Assembly: GCF_025370935.1 (NCBI RefSeq)
Contig: NC_133479.1
Location: forward strand, 1,875,182-1,939,181
Source of the DNA: Choristoneura fumiferana
Taxonomy: Eukaryota; Arthropoda; Insecta; Lepidoptera; Tortricidae
Reading direction: 5' to 3'
DNA length: 64,000 nucleotides
The notes under the pieces are model-generated. The model saw nothing but the letters and a program-made list of their open reading frames with translations. It had not been told where the DNA came from and searched no databases. Each line of letters begins with the position of its first letter. The first letter of the stretch is position 1. Positions 44,640 through 54,731 of this stretch are shown piece by piece. The position numbers and the translations under genes are program-made.

Positions 44640-45055
44640 ATTGTAAGCTTGACCGTAATAAGGACGTTAGAAACCTCAGATATACGAAACAGATATTTTT
44701 TTTTAAACAAATTGAATTCAATCAACTACATTATGAAGTATAACTATTTATACTAATTTAATTAGATAACTTAAAGTACCGGAATAAAAAAAAAAAAACT
44801 AATTTTTAAAATGAAATAGAGATATTTTAAATATTTTGCCTTAGACATGGTAAAATTGGTCTTATAATTAGTGCTAATGAGCGGTGTCATGTCTAATCAG
44901 ATACATTGGCATACCTACAAACAATATCTTGTTCTCCTAACATTGAGTTTTTTTTCTAAAGTGGTGGTATGCTAAGTACGTTATCAATTTTTAAACCAAC
45001 ATAAATATACTGATCATCAATAAAATTAATAGTAAATTATTTATATTTTACTATA

Positions 45056-45277
45056 TCCATACTTAATATTATAAATGCGAAAGTGTGTGTGTTTGTATAT
45101 TTGTGTGTATGTTTGTCCGTCTTTCACGTCGAAACAGAGTGACGGATCGACGTGATTTTTGGCATAGAGATAGTTTATGGACCAGAGAGTGACATGGGCT
45201 ACTTTTTATCCCGGAAAAATGCACAGTTCCCGAGGGAACAGCGCGCGATAACCGAAATCCACGCGGGCAAAAGCTAG
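45056..45277 (+). mobile_element. Helitron-like element, short subtype (copy B)
   Basis: It has the complete 5' end TCCATACTTAATATTATAAA and the terminal GCTAG. It is the better preserved allele of 29015-29223. Confidence 0.82.
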
Positions 45278-45569
45278 TAAAAAAATAATTGAAATTCGAC
45301 TCACAATATTTCAAAACCACTTACATAATGCAGACTGAAAATTATATAAACCTGTGAAAGGGACAGACGTAGTGCGTTGCCGTTCTAAAGCGATAAAACT
45401 TTTGGCTCCGACTGTACAGTACAGGGCAGGTGAACAGTTTATGGGCTATAAAATGCCAAAATAGATGCGGCGGTGGCGCGAGGGGTCATTTGACGTGTTC
45501 CACGTTCGGTGGGACCATTGAGCCCACGGGGCAGTGCACTGGTTGAGTCTAAGACTGCGTTTTAATCAG

Positions 45570-45855
45570 AGGTGCAGGTGGTAGGACCTTGTGCAAGGTC
45601 AGCCCGGATTGCTACCACCATCTTGCTCGCTAATCCTGCCGTGAAGCAGCAGTGCTTGCACTGTTGTGTTTCGGCGTGGAGAGTAAGACAGCCGGTGAAA
45701 TTACCAGCACGTGAGGTATCCCATCCCCATCTTAGGCCTCTAGGTTGGCAACGCGTCTGCAATACCCTGGTGTTGCAGATGTTTATGGGCGGTGGTGATC
45801 TCTTACCATCAGGAGACCCACTTGCTCGTTTGCCATCCAGTCGAATAAAAAAAAA
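45570..45855 (+). mobile_element. poly(A)-ended retroposon (copy B)
   Basis: Counterpart of 29516-29801, ending in GAATAAAAAAAAA. Confidence 0.8.
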
Positions 45856-46019
45856 TGTGAAAGTGTGTGCGTTTGTATGTTTGTCCGTCTTTCACGTCGA
45901 AACGGAGCGACGGATCGACGTGGTTTTTGGCATAGAGATAGTTTATGGGTCAGAGAATGACTGAATGAATGAGTGCGATTACCGAATTCCACGCGGGCGA
46001 AGCCGCGGGCAAAAGCTAG
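45856..46019 (+). mobile_element. Helitron-like element (copy B)
   Basis: Counterpart of 29802-29965 with the hairpin GCGGGCGAAGCCGCGGGC and terminal CTAG. Confidence 0.8.
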
Positions 46020-46053
46020 TACACTATAAACACATGTCTGGTAATTATAAGAA

Positions 46054-46168
46054 ACTACTAAGCCTCCCACTCGATGGACTGACGACGCCGTGGAACTTGT
46101 GGGCGTGGGGGGGTGGATGCAAATGGCGAGACTTTTGTCCAGCATTGGACGTCCGGCTTATGATGATT
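46054..46168 (+). pseudogene. RTE-type 3' scrap (copy B)
   Basis: Counterpart of 30000-30112, ending in ATGATGATT. Confidence 0.6.
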
Positions 46169-46175
46169 AGATTAC

Positions 46176-46713
46176 CAAGGAGCGGAATTTCTGATAGCTA
46201 AAATCAAACGTCAAAGGAATTGAACATAAGCTTTATCGACTATCGATAAATATTTCAGTAATTAATAAAATAGGAAATAGTAGGTACTTTTAAAATAGCG
46301 CTTTTTAAGTAAGTTACAATTAAAATACAAAGAACTTGAGCTGCTTTAAATTAACTTTACATTTAGAGCAGTATATCGTTGAAGAATCTTCATTGTAAAT
46401 AAGTAAGGGATGTTTTTTTTAATCATTTGTCAATCGTTTTTTCTTTTTAGGATTAACCATTTTAATAACACGGGAATGACTAACAAAAACTCAAGCGACA
46501 TAAATGTCATAATATGTGACGTTGAACGCGATTTATTTTATTTTGATATGGAGATGCAAGTCGCTTATCAAAGGAGGTCAATGTTACAGAATAATGTTAC
46601 AAGGCGATAACAAGAAGAGTCGATTCGATAACATCGATAACTGGAATAGTCGATAAAAATTATGTTCAAGCCCTTTGATGTTTGATTTTTGCTATGAGAA
46701 ATTCCGCTCCTTG
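46176..46713. mobile_element. 538-bp hAT-like non-autonomous element
   Basis: The left end CAAGGAGCGGAATTTCTGAT and the right end ATGAGAAATTCCGCTCCTTG are inverted. Pairing extends inward through AAAATCAAAC(G/A)TCAAAGG for about 42 bp. The right flank is ATGATTAC, and the allelic left flank in copy A is also ATGATTAC (30108-30115), an 8-bp duplication as expected for hAT. In copy B the left flank has been altered by a small GATTA duplication. No transposase frame remains. Confidence 0.85.
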
Positions 46714-46714
46714 A

Positions 46715-46982
46715 TGATTACTATCTATCGTACGTCACAAAATAACAAGCCATCATTTGACGCTTCCCACAGATTATAAACAAAATGTCGGCATCAGTGT
46801 TGCCAGTAATAACGCGTAATAACCGATTATTATGTTGGGTCGGGTTCGGTGATTGGGTGTGAACTGCGACCAGTCTTGACGTACTGGGAAGTTGAAAACT
46901 GTTGAAATATACAATAATTTAAAGTATACCTACTAGCTGTTAGCTGCAATTGAAATTCCGGGATTTTACAACATTCCCCTGG
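46715..46982. other. no gene; short Helitron-like scrap at the end
   Basis: ATTCCGGGATTTTACAACAT and TCCCCTGGAAATT near 46955-46985 resemble reversed Helitron-like sequence. Nothing else is recognised. Confidence 0.4.
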
Positions 46983-47135
46983 AAATTACTGGCACTTGAG
47001 GTATCCCATCTTAGGCTTCTAGGTTGGCAACGCAATGCGATACCCCTGGTGTTGCAGATGTTTATGGGCGGTGGTGATCTCTTACCATGGAGACCCACTT
47101 GCTCGTTTGCCATCCAGACGAACAAAAAAAACCCA
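46983..47135 (+). mobile_element. poly(A)-ended retroposon 3' fragment
   Basis: ACTGGCACTTGAGGTATCCC to CATCCAGACGAACAAAAAAA belongs to the same family as 29516-29801 and is 5' truncated. Confidence 0.75.
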
Positions 47136-47514
47136 AACAACAATACATACAACAGTAATTAATCAAAGAGATTGATAATTAAATAGTTGTACTAAATACT
47201 TTGACGGTTTACGGTGTGTTCTTTTAGGGATCTTTTGCATAGACTCGTAAGGTGCACTTTAAAGTTGAATATTTCGCAAACAAATCACTGAATCAAAAAA
47301 TCGTTTTAGCAACCCTGTAATTGTTTCAAAATACCTATCCAACGATACCCCACACAATAGGGTTGGATGAGAAAAAAAAACACTCCCACTTTTCGTCTAT
47401 GGGAGGTACTAAGGGTTCCGTTTTTGCCATTTTGGCTCCGGAACCCTAAAAACCTCAGACACCCCAAAGATATTTTGTCAGTTGATTGCGTTTATTTTTG
47501 AAAACCTTCATTAT
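47136..47514. other. no gene; GGTTCC repeat scrap
   Basis: AGGGTTCCGTTTTTGCCATT and GGCTCCGGAACCCTAAAAAC near 47413-47452 are inverted ends of a repeat whose longer relative starts at 53556. Confidence 0.5.
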
Positions 47515-47597
47515 GTATAACTCTTGTTCTGAGAGGAGGCCTGTGCCCAGCAGTGGGACGTATATAGGCTGGGATGATGATGATGATGATGATTATG
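47515..47597 (+). mobile_element. SINE 3' end with (ATG)n tail
   Basis: TTGTTCTGAGAGGAGGCCTG, CCCAGCAGTGGGACGTATAT and AGGCTGGGATGATGATGATG match the 3' end of the SINE at 57136-57435. Confidence 0.75.
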
Positions 47598-48339
47598 TAT
47601 AACTAACACTTAGATTGAGTCAAACTAACAATATTATATGTCTAAGAAACATGAAATAAATGGATTTTAATTTAATTTAGGTAATTTTAATTATTTTAAA
47701 AGATACTATTGTGTTTTTTTAAGTCAGTAATTCTACTTCATTTCTAACTCTACAGTCATGATTTGTATTTGTCAGCTGATATTTCACGTTTTTACAAAAA
47801 ACTCACACATTGGCAGCAAAACGGCCAGTATTAAAATAATTATCGAAATAATATGCAACCTTGCTAAAATATTTAATTGGCGCCTGTTGCAGTCTTAACT
47901 TTTAGACTCAGCACATTGAAAAAGAGATTTAAAAACACAAACACAACCTAATTTAAAACACAGTGTAATCGATTCTACTCACTATTCTAAGCAAACTACT
48001 TTCTGTTTTTCAGTTATTTAATTAACACCTTGATTATGAGTATTTCATAAGTTATTTCTACTGCGACATTACCTCAGTACATTAAACTCGAAAATTAACA
48101 TTTTTCACCGCAAGTTGGGCATAAAGATCGAAGTGATTATTAAATCGACTCTACATTATCCGGGTACTCAATTTACATTCCATAACTATGTTGAAACTTC
48201 CGACCTTTTCATCTTTTTTACCTTCGTTCGTTATTTGATATGTACTAATAGGTACTTGTATAGGCAGGTAGAGTATTACTTACGTGCCTGCACAATCCAA
48301 GGGCATGTAAGTATATGAATCTACTTAACAGAGGTTTTT
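47598..48339. other. no gene seen
   Basis: AT-rich, with no long frame and no recognised repeat. Confidence 0.5.
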
Positions 48340-48392
48340 CCGAACCCCGTAGAAGCCCAGCTGCCTACCCCATTTGGGAATACAGGCGTGAT

Positions 48393-48431
<39 letters not shown>

Positions 48432-48512
48432 TGTGTGGTGTGCGTGCTGTGCTGCGTGCGTGGCGTGCGGCGTGCGTGGCGTGCGTGTGTGTGTGTGTGT
48501 GTGTATATACAT
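48340..48512 (+). mobile_element. LINE 3' end with long interrupted (GT)n tract
   Basis: CCATTTGGGAATACAGGCGT leads into GT repeats interrupted by GC-rich variants (GTGCTGCGTGCGTGGCGTGC). Open frames across it on both strands are repeat artefacts. Confidence 0.75.
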
Positions 48513-48817
48513 ACGTTACTCGATATGGCCTGTCCGTAGCCACTTCAGCGAACTAATTCACTTGCCTATCAGCTTGGTCATAGATTCTTATTTATTACCT
48601 ATTAAGGTAAACGTACGAGTGTTCGTCGCTGTCCCAATGGTTGGCATTTTTAATCTTATGTCATTAGCAATAGAGATGTCAGCAGGGTGTCATCTATTGG
48701 GCATCAGCGTGTCGAACACTCGGACGTACCTGTGGTATGATAATCTCGGCGTGATAATAACTTAGACCGACTAACATAGAGCCTGAACAAGACTCGAAAT
48801 GTTTCCTTAATGTATCT
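48513..48817. other. unrecognised sequence after the GT tract
   Basis: CCACTTCAGCGAACTAATTC at 48540 matches the reverse of an RTE remnant at 60039-60058. The frame that follows (VAVPMVGIFNLMSL and so on) is not recognised and probably derives from a transposon. Confidence 0.35.
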
Positions 48818-49595
48818 GCAGGGCTACTACGAAACTCGAAACTCGAAGTTCGTGTGGTCCGGTCCCTCTGACACTTATACTATAGTTTGGCTAATGAAAG
48901 CTGAACCCAGCTATTATTTGAGTGGCAACATTCATGTCACAAAGACCAAAGAGTATAAGAAAACAGACACTTGAGCTTGTACTATCATCTATTCTGTGAC
49001 TTGTTGAGTTTAGTACCATCGTGTGTTAAAATAGAGTTTTTTTGGAAATTTACTGCTGAAACATGGGCGAAATAATCAAAAGTGGAGTGCCACAGATTAT
49101 TTTTACCATAAAAAGCAAATTCAAACAAATACAAGCAGAGAGGGACACATAAAAAAGAGTGTTTAGATGCGGTGACCGAATTTGTAGGTTAGTAGTCATG
49201 GCAAAATATTTTGATACTAATATCCCTTTCAGAACTGGTCAATGCAACTGTGGTTCCTAAGATTCACTTTTTTTTATATTCGTATTAACCTTTTTATGTT
49301 CAATATATCGTTTTAAATAATTACTTATTTTCCAACAGACATGCGATAGACAGAGAAGCATAAAGTAGGCACGATTCTTATGCCTAATCGTCACTTTTGT
49401 ACGGCAGAGAAGCTTCTGTACTTTTGTACATTACTTATTCTATGGTGATACCTGGTGATACCATCTGCAATTTTTTTGAATTTCGCCGCGGTTTTGCAGG
49501 TTCATCTTTCATTAGCCAGACTCTATTTAATACGAGAGCGAGAGGGACGGTACGATACTAACTTCGAGTGTCGAGTTTCGTAGTAACCCCGCTGC
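48818..49595. mobile_element. hairpin MITE split by a 645-bp insertion
   Basis: The left arm GCAGGGCTACTACGAAACTC runs to CTGACACTTATAC. The right arm resumes with TTTAATACGAGAGCGAGAGG and ends TTCGTAGTAACCCCGC. Joined, these match the units at 26254-26385. Confidence 0.8.
48881..49525. mobile_element. 645-bp inverted-repeat element inside the hairpin MITE
   Basis: The ends TATAGTTTGGCTAATGAAAG and CTTTCATTAGCCAGACTCTA are inverted repeats with two mismatches, and pairing continues through CTGAACC. The terminal TA on each side could be the target duplication of a Tc1/mariner-type element. A short frame near 49062 (MGEIIKSGVPQIIF) might be a transposase N-terminal remnant, but this is weak. 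Confidence 0.75.
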
Positions 49596-49804
49596 GGCCG
49601 CGAAGCGCCGAACATGGATTATTCATGATCCCGCAGAACAAGCGAGCATCGCCACTCTTGCGATATGCCAACTGTTGACATTGGTTTGGTAGCATTATTC
49701 AGAGTTAAGGCTGCCTTTTCACCAAAAATACACTCACCAAAAGTACCTAGGAATATTTTTTATCCCTACCTAATTTTGAAAACATTTTAAAATAGGTATT
49801 TATT
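49596..49804. other. no gene seen
   Basis: A short GC-rich start (CGGCCGCGAAGCGCCGAACA) is followed by plain AT-rich sequence. Confidence 0.45.
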
Positions 49805-49811
49805 ACTTAGT

Positions 49812-50098
49812 CAGGGTTTCTCAAAGTGGGGTACGCGAACCCCTAGGGGTTCGCCACTTGACGGTAGGGGGTTCCACGACAAGATTTACGTAATGGTGGC
49901 TGCAAAACTGGCAAGATGTTTCTTAACTGTATTTGTTACCTATTTTTGAATTAAATGATAATATATATTATATTATGATCATGATTGAAATAAAAAACTT
50001 CAGTTTTTCGAACTCCAGTCGGGGGGGGGGGGGAGTTAGGGGGTTCATCTAGACCTTGAACACAGGGGTACGTGGAGCTATAAGTTTGAGAAACCCTG
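49812..50098. mobile_element. 287-bp hAT (Charlie-like) MITE
   Basis: The ends CAGGGTTTCTCAAAG and TTTGAGAAACCCTG form the classic hAT terminal repeat. ACTTAGT flanks both sides (49805-49811 and 50099-50105). Inside are CGCGAACCCCTAGGGGTTCG near the left and a G13 run at 50021-50033. There is no transposase. Confidence 0.9.
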
Positions 50099-50231
50099 AC
50101 TTAGTGAAAACATGAAAGTTGTCTGGATAATAATAATAGTATTAAATAATAATAAATATCTTTATTCATCTATATACAAAAAATAAAAAACAAACTTATT
50201 AGGCTACTCGTAGAATGTTGAGAGAAAAAAA

Positions 50232-50515
50232 TAAGTTTTTGGTAAAAAATCATTTTTTAATGTAAGCTTTTTTTACTGACTGCTTTTTGTTGACTGTACT
50301 TGTATTGTCACCCAAACTACATTTGCATACCATTTAAAGTCGATGTCATTAACCGTTGAAGAGTTCCGCCCCGTGGAAATGTTTCCTGGCCGGACTACCA
50401 GGATGTTACTACCAGATTATTGTATTGTCACGTTATTTACATAATTATACCAAAATTGAAGTCAATCAACTACTGGAAGTTGGTCGAATTTAACTTGCAA
50501 GATTTGATTACAGAC
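50232..50515 (-). repeat. dispersed repeat, third copy
   Basis: Reverse complement of 18483-18795: TGACTGTACTTGTATTGTCA, CCAAACTACATTTGCATACC and GGCCGGACTACCAGGATGTT. It then gives way to GACAGACAGACTGAC. Confidence 0.7.
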
Positions 50516-51276
50516 AGACAGACTGACAACGGGACAGGTGAAACTAAATAAAATCTTGTAACCCAAGATTTTTTTGATGTAAGTATTTAAATATCATTGA
50601 GGATGTTAATACCGCTCCCGCTTATTACTTGACCGGTTTCAATAAATGCATTTATTCCCAGCCTCGGTAACTCGGCCGGATAAATATTGCATGAGCATTC
50701 AATGCTTGTCTCACATTTGTCGCGCGTTATTTTATCGATCGCTCGATATAAACGTGTATTATTTCAACACGTTTGTTCAATGTTTATTTATTGTGTTTAG
50801 ATAGTTGGGTTAATTGTAAATAATTTTTCTAAGGTTCCGTAAAGAAAAGAAACGTAACCATTGCTGAATCACTCGCTGTCTATGTCTGTCCGTCTGTCAC
50901 AGCCAATTTGCTCCGAAACTACTGAAACGATTGAGTTGAAAATTGGTCCATGCGATACGATGCATGTCGGTGACTTTTGAGTCATGGATGTTGGATTTTG
51001 AGGGATGGAAAGTAAAACGTGATGGAATTTAAAACATGACGGCCATTTTATGCGTATTTTAACGCTGTGTATTGAATTTAACACTCAATACTTTATTGCT
51101 CTTCCACAAAGATGTTACAAAAAGATATGCGATCATCATGGACTCTGTTGGACACAATTACAGTTTCCACACAACGTTTTCCCACACCGTAAGCTCATGG
51201 TAAAATTGACATGTAATGTAATGTCACAGATTAATTCTGAAAAACTCAGAGGTGCGAGCTCGAACTGTTGCACATT
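50516..51276. other. no gene; short repeat near 50830
   Basis: TAAGGTTCCGTAAAGAAAAG with CTGTCTATGTCTGTCCGTCT is a dispersed-repeat signature. The rest is unrecognised. Confidence 0.45.
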
Positions 51277-51412
51277 CATCATCATCATCATCATCCCAGC
51301 CTATATACGTCCCACTGCTGGGCACAGGCCTCCTCTCAGAACAAGAGGGCTTGGGCCATAGTTCCCACGCGGGCCCAGTGCGGATTGGGAACTTCGCACG
51401 CACCATTGAATT
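51277..51412 (-). mobile_element. SINE 3' half
   Basis: CATCATCATCATCATCCCAG, CCACTGCTGGGCACAGGCCT and GTGCGGATTGGGAACTTCGC are the reverse of the 3' half of the SINE at 57136-57435. The tRNA-like head is missing, and a CA-rich stretch follows. Confidence 0.78.
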
Positions 51413-51696
51413 CACACACCACACACACACATACACATTACACCATGCACCATTATTGCACATTAGAACTCTATAATTCGATTAAACACAGAAATGCAAG
51501 CTAACGATAGTCCAGTCATTAATCTGTATAATCTTTGGGCGGGCGCCAGCGTTGCGACACACCAGTTAACTGATCAACGAGTGATCGCTCTGTTTTACTT
51601 TATGGCCGTGCGTCAGCGTTGACATTTGTGTCAACTGCGTACGCGCATAAAGCGTTGATTATTGTTATGTTCCAGGCCCCATACTACGAAGTGCAA

Positions 51697-52120
51697 TGAG
51701 GGCTATCGTTTTTTGTCTCACTAGATGGCGCACTGTTGCGTGAGGTTTTTAAGTATGGCTTTCAAAGTCTGTTATTACGGGCGTGAAAACAAAGTTTAGA
51801 TTAAAATCATATTTAATACACCTTAAAACCGTACCATAAAAATATCGAGCTTGCCACAGTGTTCCATAGTCCCCGTTTTGTTCGGAAAAAAGAGAGGACA
51901 AAGGTTTCCGAAAGACAAAACTGTCTCAAAACACAGACATTCATTGCCCCGGAACGCATATTTGCCATAATTAATTCCAGATATTGCAAAATATTCACAA
52001 AAATATTCTAATTATAAATAAACCCGCTTAGCTCACCCAAAAACTATGAGATTTGACATTTCGGAGACCTCACGCTACACTAGCGCCTCTAGTGGCGAAT
52101 TCATACGCGATAGCCCCTCA
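51697..52120 (-). mobile_element. 424-bp MITE, inverted relative of 23641-24063
   Basis: It runs from TGAGGGCTATCGTTTTTTGT to GCGATAGCCCCTCA. Its left flank is the end of a hairpin-MITE repeat (GGCCCCATACTACGAAGTGC) and its right flank is the tail of a SINE, so it sits between two other elements. Confidence 0.85.
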
Positions 52121-52124
52121 TTAA

Positions 52125-52351
52125 ATAATAAATAAATAAATAATATAACGGACAATTCACACCAATTGACCTAGTCCCAAAGTAGCTTAGCAAAGCTTGT
52201 GTTATGGTACTAAGCAACGGATAAATATAATTATATAGATAAGATACATACTTAAAATACATATTAAACACCCAAGACCCGAGAACAAACATTCGTATTT
52301 TTCATACAAATATCTGCCCCGACACGGGAATCGAACCCGGACCTCAAGCTC
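52125..52351 (-). mobile_element. tRNA-derived SINE, head truncated
   Basis: (AAAT)n leads to GTCCCAAAGTAGCTTAGCAA, CACCCAAGACCCGAGAACAA and CGGGAATCGAACCCGGACCT. The A-box side is missing. It is the same family as 28330-28600. Confidence 0.8.
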
Positions 52352-53555
52352 ATTGCGCTGCTAAATGAATTTTTGGACTGAAATCCAGGATGCTGACGTG
52401 TTGCCGATCGTCGGGGAGCACTTTTATCTAAATAATGTTATTTTTAGCATATAGTATTAAAGTATTAACGAGCTAGGCGTTTTGGTGCAAACTGTAAGCC
52501 TTACTTTGTATTGAATAAATTGAATTGAAGTGTAAAATTCGAACTTCGTATCTTACCGTCCGCTGGCGCTTATATTATTTAATACGAGAGTGAGAGGGAC
52601 GGTACGATACGAACTTCGATTTTCAAATTGACGCGAGCTCCAGTTGCCGCGCGCGTTTGCATAAAATATATCGGTATATGAGCCCAAGAATGCAAAAATA
52701 TAGGCAGAATCTCTTAGCTTTTACCTGTGACTTCGTGTGAAGTGTTAGAGAGAGAGAAGGCGCGAGAGAGATAATTATTAGATACACACACAAAAACTTC
52801 ATACCAACTTGACCACCGTGAATTCAAACAACCAGCCGAAAATCTTAATCGCTTGCATTAGCCAATACCTAGTGACTTGTGGTGCCATCTATCATCATAA
52901 CTATCAGAAGACATTTTTTTTTTCTGGCTCGCGCGGCTTGCGCATCCGCCACAGACGCGTAAAGGTAAGGAAACGAAATCAATAGAAAATACGGGAATTT
53001 GGAATACGGAAAACGGAATTCAACAGGAGAAGATTACATGGGATTAAAACGAAAGAAATAAAGATAAGTATTTTACATAGGTACACATGATAAATTAAAT
53101 TTAGTGAGATGAGGAATACATATTTAAATTTTAATATCATTATTATTTATAAATATGTTCAATAAGTTATATATAGTTATGTCATTAGAGGCTAAAAGGA
53201 AAGAAGCCATTTGAATTGAAATTATAAATTATGATTCTAAGCAAGAAAAACCCAGAATTGCCTAATCTGAAAAAGTAAAGTGTACACTTAAAATTAAAAC
53301 CCTCAAATCCGCATTGACCTCCACCAAGAACGTTTCAACCCAAACATCATCAGCGTAAATCAGTCCACTCTTTAACCCTCCCCCCCCTCCCAGCGCAGAT
53401 TGCTTCACAAATTGATATTCACCCATTTTTCATAGCGACATTGATTGACAAATGAACTCTCCCCGACCAAAATATTTACCCACCTTTTTTGCGATGGATC
53501 GGTTGAGAGGGGTTTGTTATGATACTGCGTTGCAATATGAGGTGTGAAACGATTT
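52352..53555. other. no gene; hairpin-MITE fragment and GA repeat
   Basis: ATTCGAACTTCGTATCTTAC to GGTACGATACGAACTTCGAT (52537-52620) is a fragment of the hairpin family. GA-rich repeats lie at 52745-52772, and a C-rich run is near 53385. The rest is AT-rich and unrecognised. Confidence 0.5.
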
Positions 53556-54000
53556 TTAGGGTTCCGGAGCCAAAATGGCAAAAACGGCACCCTTATAGTT
53601 TCGCCATGTCTGTCTGTCTGTCCGTTCGCGGCTTTGCTCAGGGACTATCAATGCTGGAAAGCTGTAATTTTGCACGGATATATATATAAACTATGCCGAC
53701 AAAATGGTACAATAAAAAATTCAAAAAGCTTTGGTCAATTTTCAGTACTTTGAAGGACATTTTCTCCAAACAAGTTGAGTTTGGGCAGCTAAAAAAAATA
53801 CATGTCCGTTATTTTAGACTACTCTATAACATATATCAAAATAAATCAAATCGGAGTCGGACAGTTGGGTACCCTTCCTTGTGAGAACCACTGCCAGGAG
53901 ACTCGCTTACACGTATAAAAACCGTATCGAAATCGCTCTATCCGTTTGAGAGCTACAATGCCGCAGATATAGAGACATTCGTGTCAAACTTATGACATCT
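53556..54000 (+). repeat. dispersed repeat starting AGGGTTCCGGAGCC
   Basis: GGGTTCCGGAGCCAAAATGG, CTGTCTGTCTGTCCGTTCGC and GCTGTAATTTTGCACGGATA look like a non-coding dispersed repeat related to 47413-47452. It continues to CGCTCTATCCGTTTGAGAGC near 53935. Confidence 0.6.
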
Positions 54001-54084
54001 TTGGCATCGAGAATTAAAAATACACAAGATGGCATTTCTTCATTTTTCATTCTTAGTTCTAGATGCTTCCAACAGTCGTGTATA

Positions 54085-54196
54085 GTCAGAGCGAAAAATA
54101 TCTGACACTACCGACCCTGGAAATAGACTCGTATCAGATTATTTATTTTGTACGATTATTTATTTGTGTCAGATATTGCTGCTGGTGACTGTACTT
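54085..54196 (+). mobile_element. right-end fragment of an inverted-repeat element
   Basis: TTTGTGTCAGATATTGCTGC and TGGTGACTGTAC match the right end of the element at 54732-55804 in the same orientation. Confidence 0.6.
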
Positions 54197-54336
54197 CCGT
54201 CGCAGCCCCCTCAATACGTCAGGAGCACTCAACCTTCTGATACTTCGTGGATTAATTAAATTAATAAACTCGTTATCTGGAGTGTGGTAATTTGGCCCCG
54301 GGGTTGCCGGATGTAGGAGTGAATTTTGCTTAGGTA

Positions 54337-54481
54337 CCATCAGCTAAATATGTGGTCTACCACCCTAAAGTTGATAATCGTTTGCATGTCATAAAACAAT
54401 AATGCCAATAGACGTGTCTGTCAACTTGAAAGTTCGACCTTAGCGACACATAAATTGATAGACCACTTATTTGGCTGATGG
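54337..54481. mobile_element. 145-bp MITE with 6-bp duplication TAGGTA
   Basis: CCATCAGCTAAATATGTGGT pairs with GACCACTTATTTGGCTGATGG. TAGGTA occurs on both sides (54331-54336 and 54482-54487). The interior is about 95 bp and non-coding. Confidence 0.85.
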
Positions 54482-54731
54482 TAGGTACGAGTACATCGTC
54501 AATGTGATCTCCTTTGTAGTGAGAGTGCCGTCCAAAGATCTTATTAGCATTCTGTCTAGAGTCTTTTTACATACAGTACAGTTATAACTATAATAGTTAT
54601 AGTTATTTCTTTTTTTTTCCTACCTTTTTGGACATTGTGTAGTTCTAAATTTTCGTTTTATTTGGTGTGTTTCTGTTATGTTCATTGTATTTTTTTTAAT
54701 GTGGCAATAAGCGTCATTTTTTTATATACCT

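Larger units (their letters stand above)
32085..46514. repeat. duplicated block, copy B (14.4 kb)
   Basis: It is the direct repeat of 14685-30452. It lacks the retroposon insertions at 15564 and 25834, the 1.1 kb at 22045-23158 and the MITE at 23641. It has its own insertions at 34860-35213 and 40009-40306 and contains the complete hAT-like element that copy A truncates. Copy B joins without a gap to the sequence on its right. Confidence 0.93.

Noticed and set aside
48388..48765. 125-codon frame through the GT tract with a hydrophobic second half
   Set aside because: The start lies in a microsatellite, and the rest has no homologue I recognise and no splice context.
49060..49200. possible Tc1/mariner transposase start (MGEIIKSG)
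   Set aside because: The match is only a few residues and is followed by stops. It is kept as a weak remark, not a feature.
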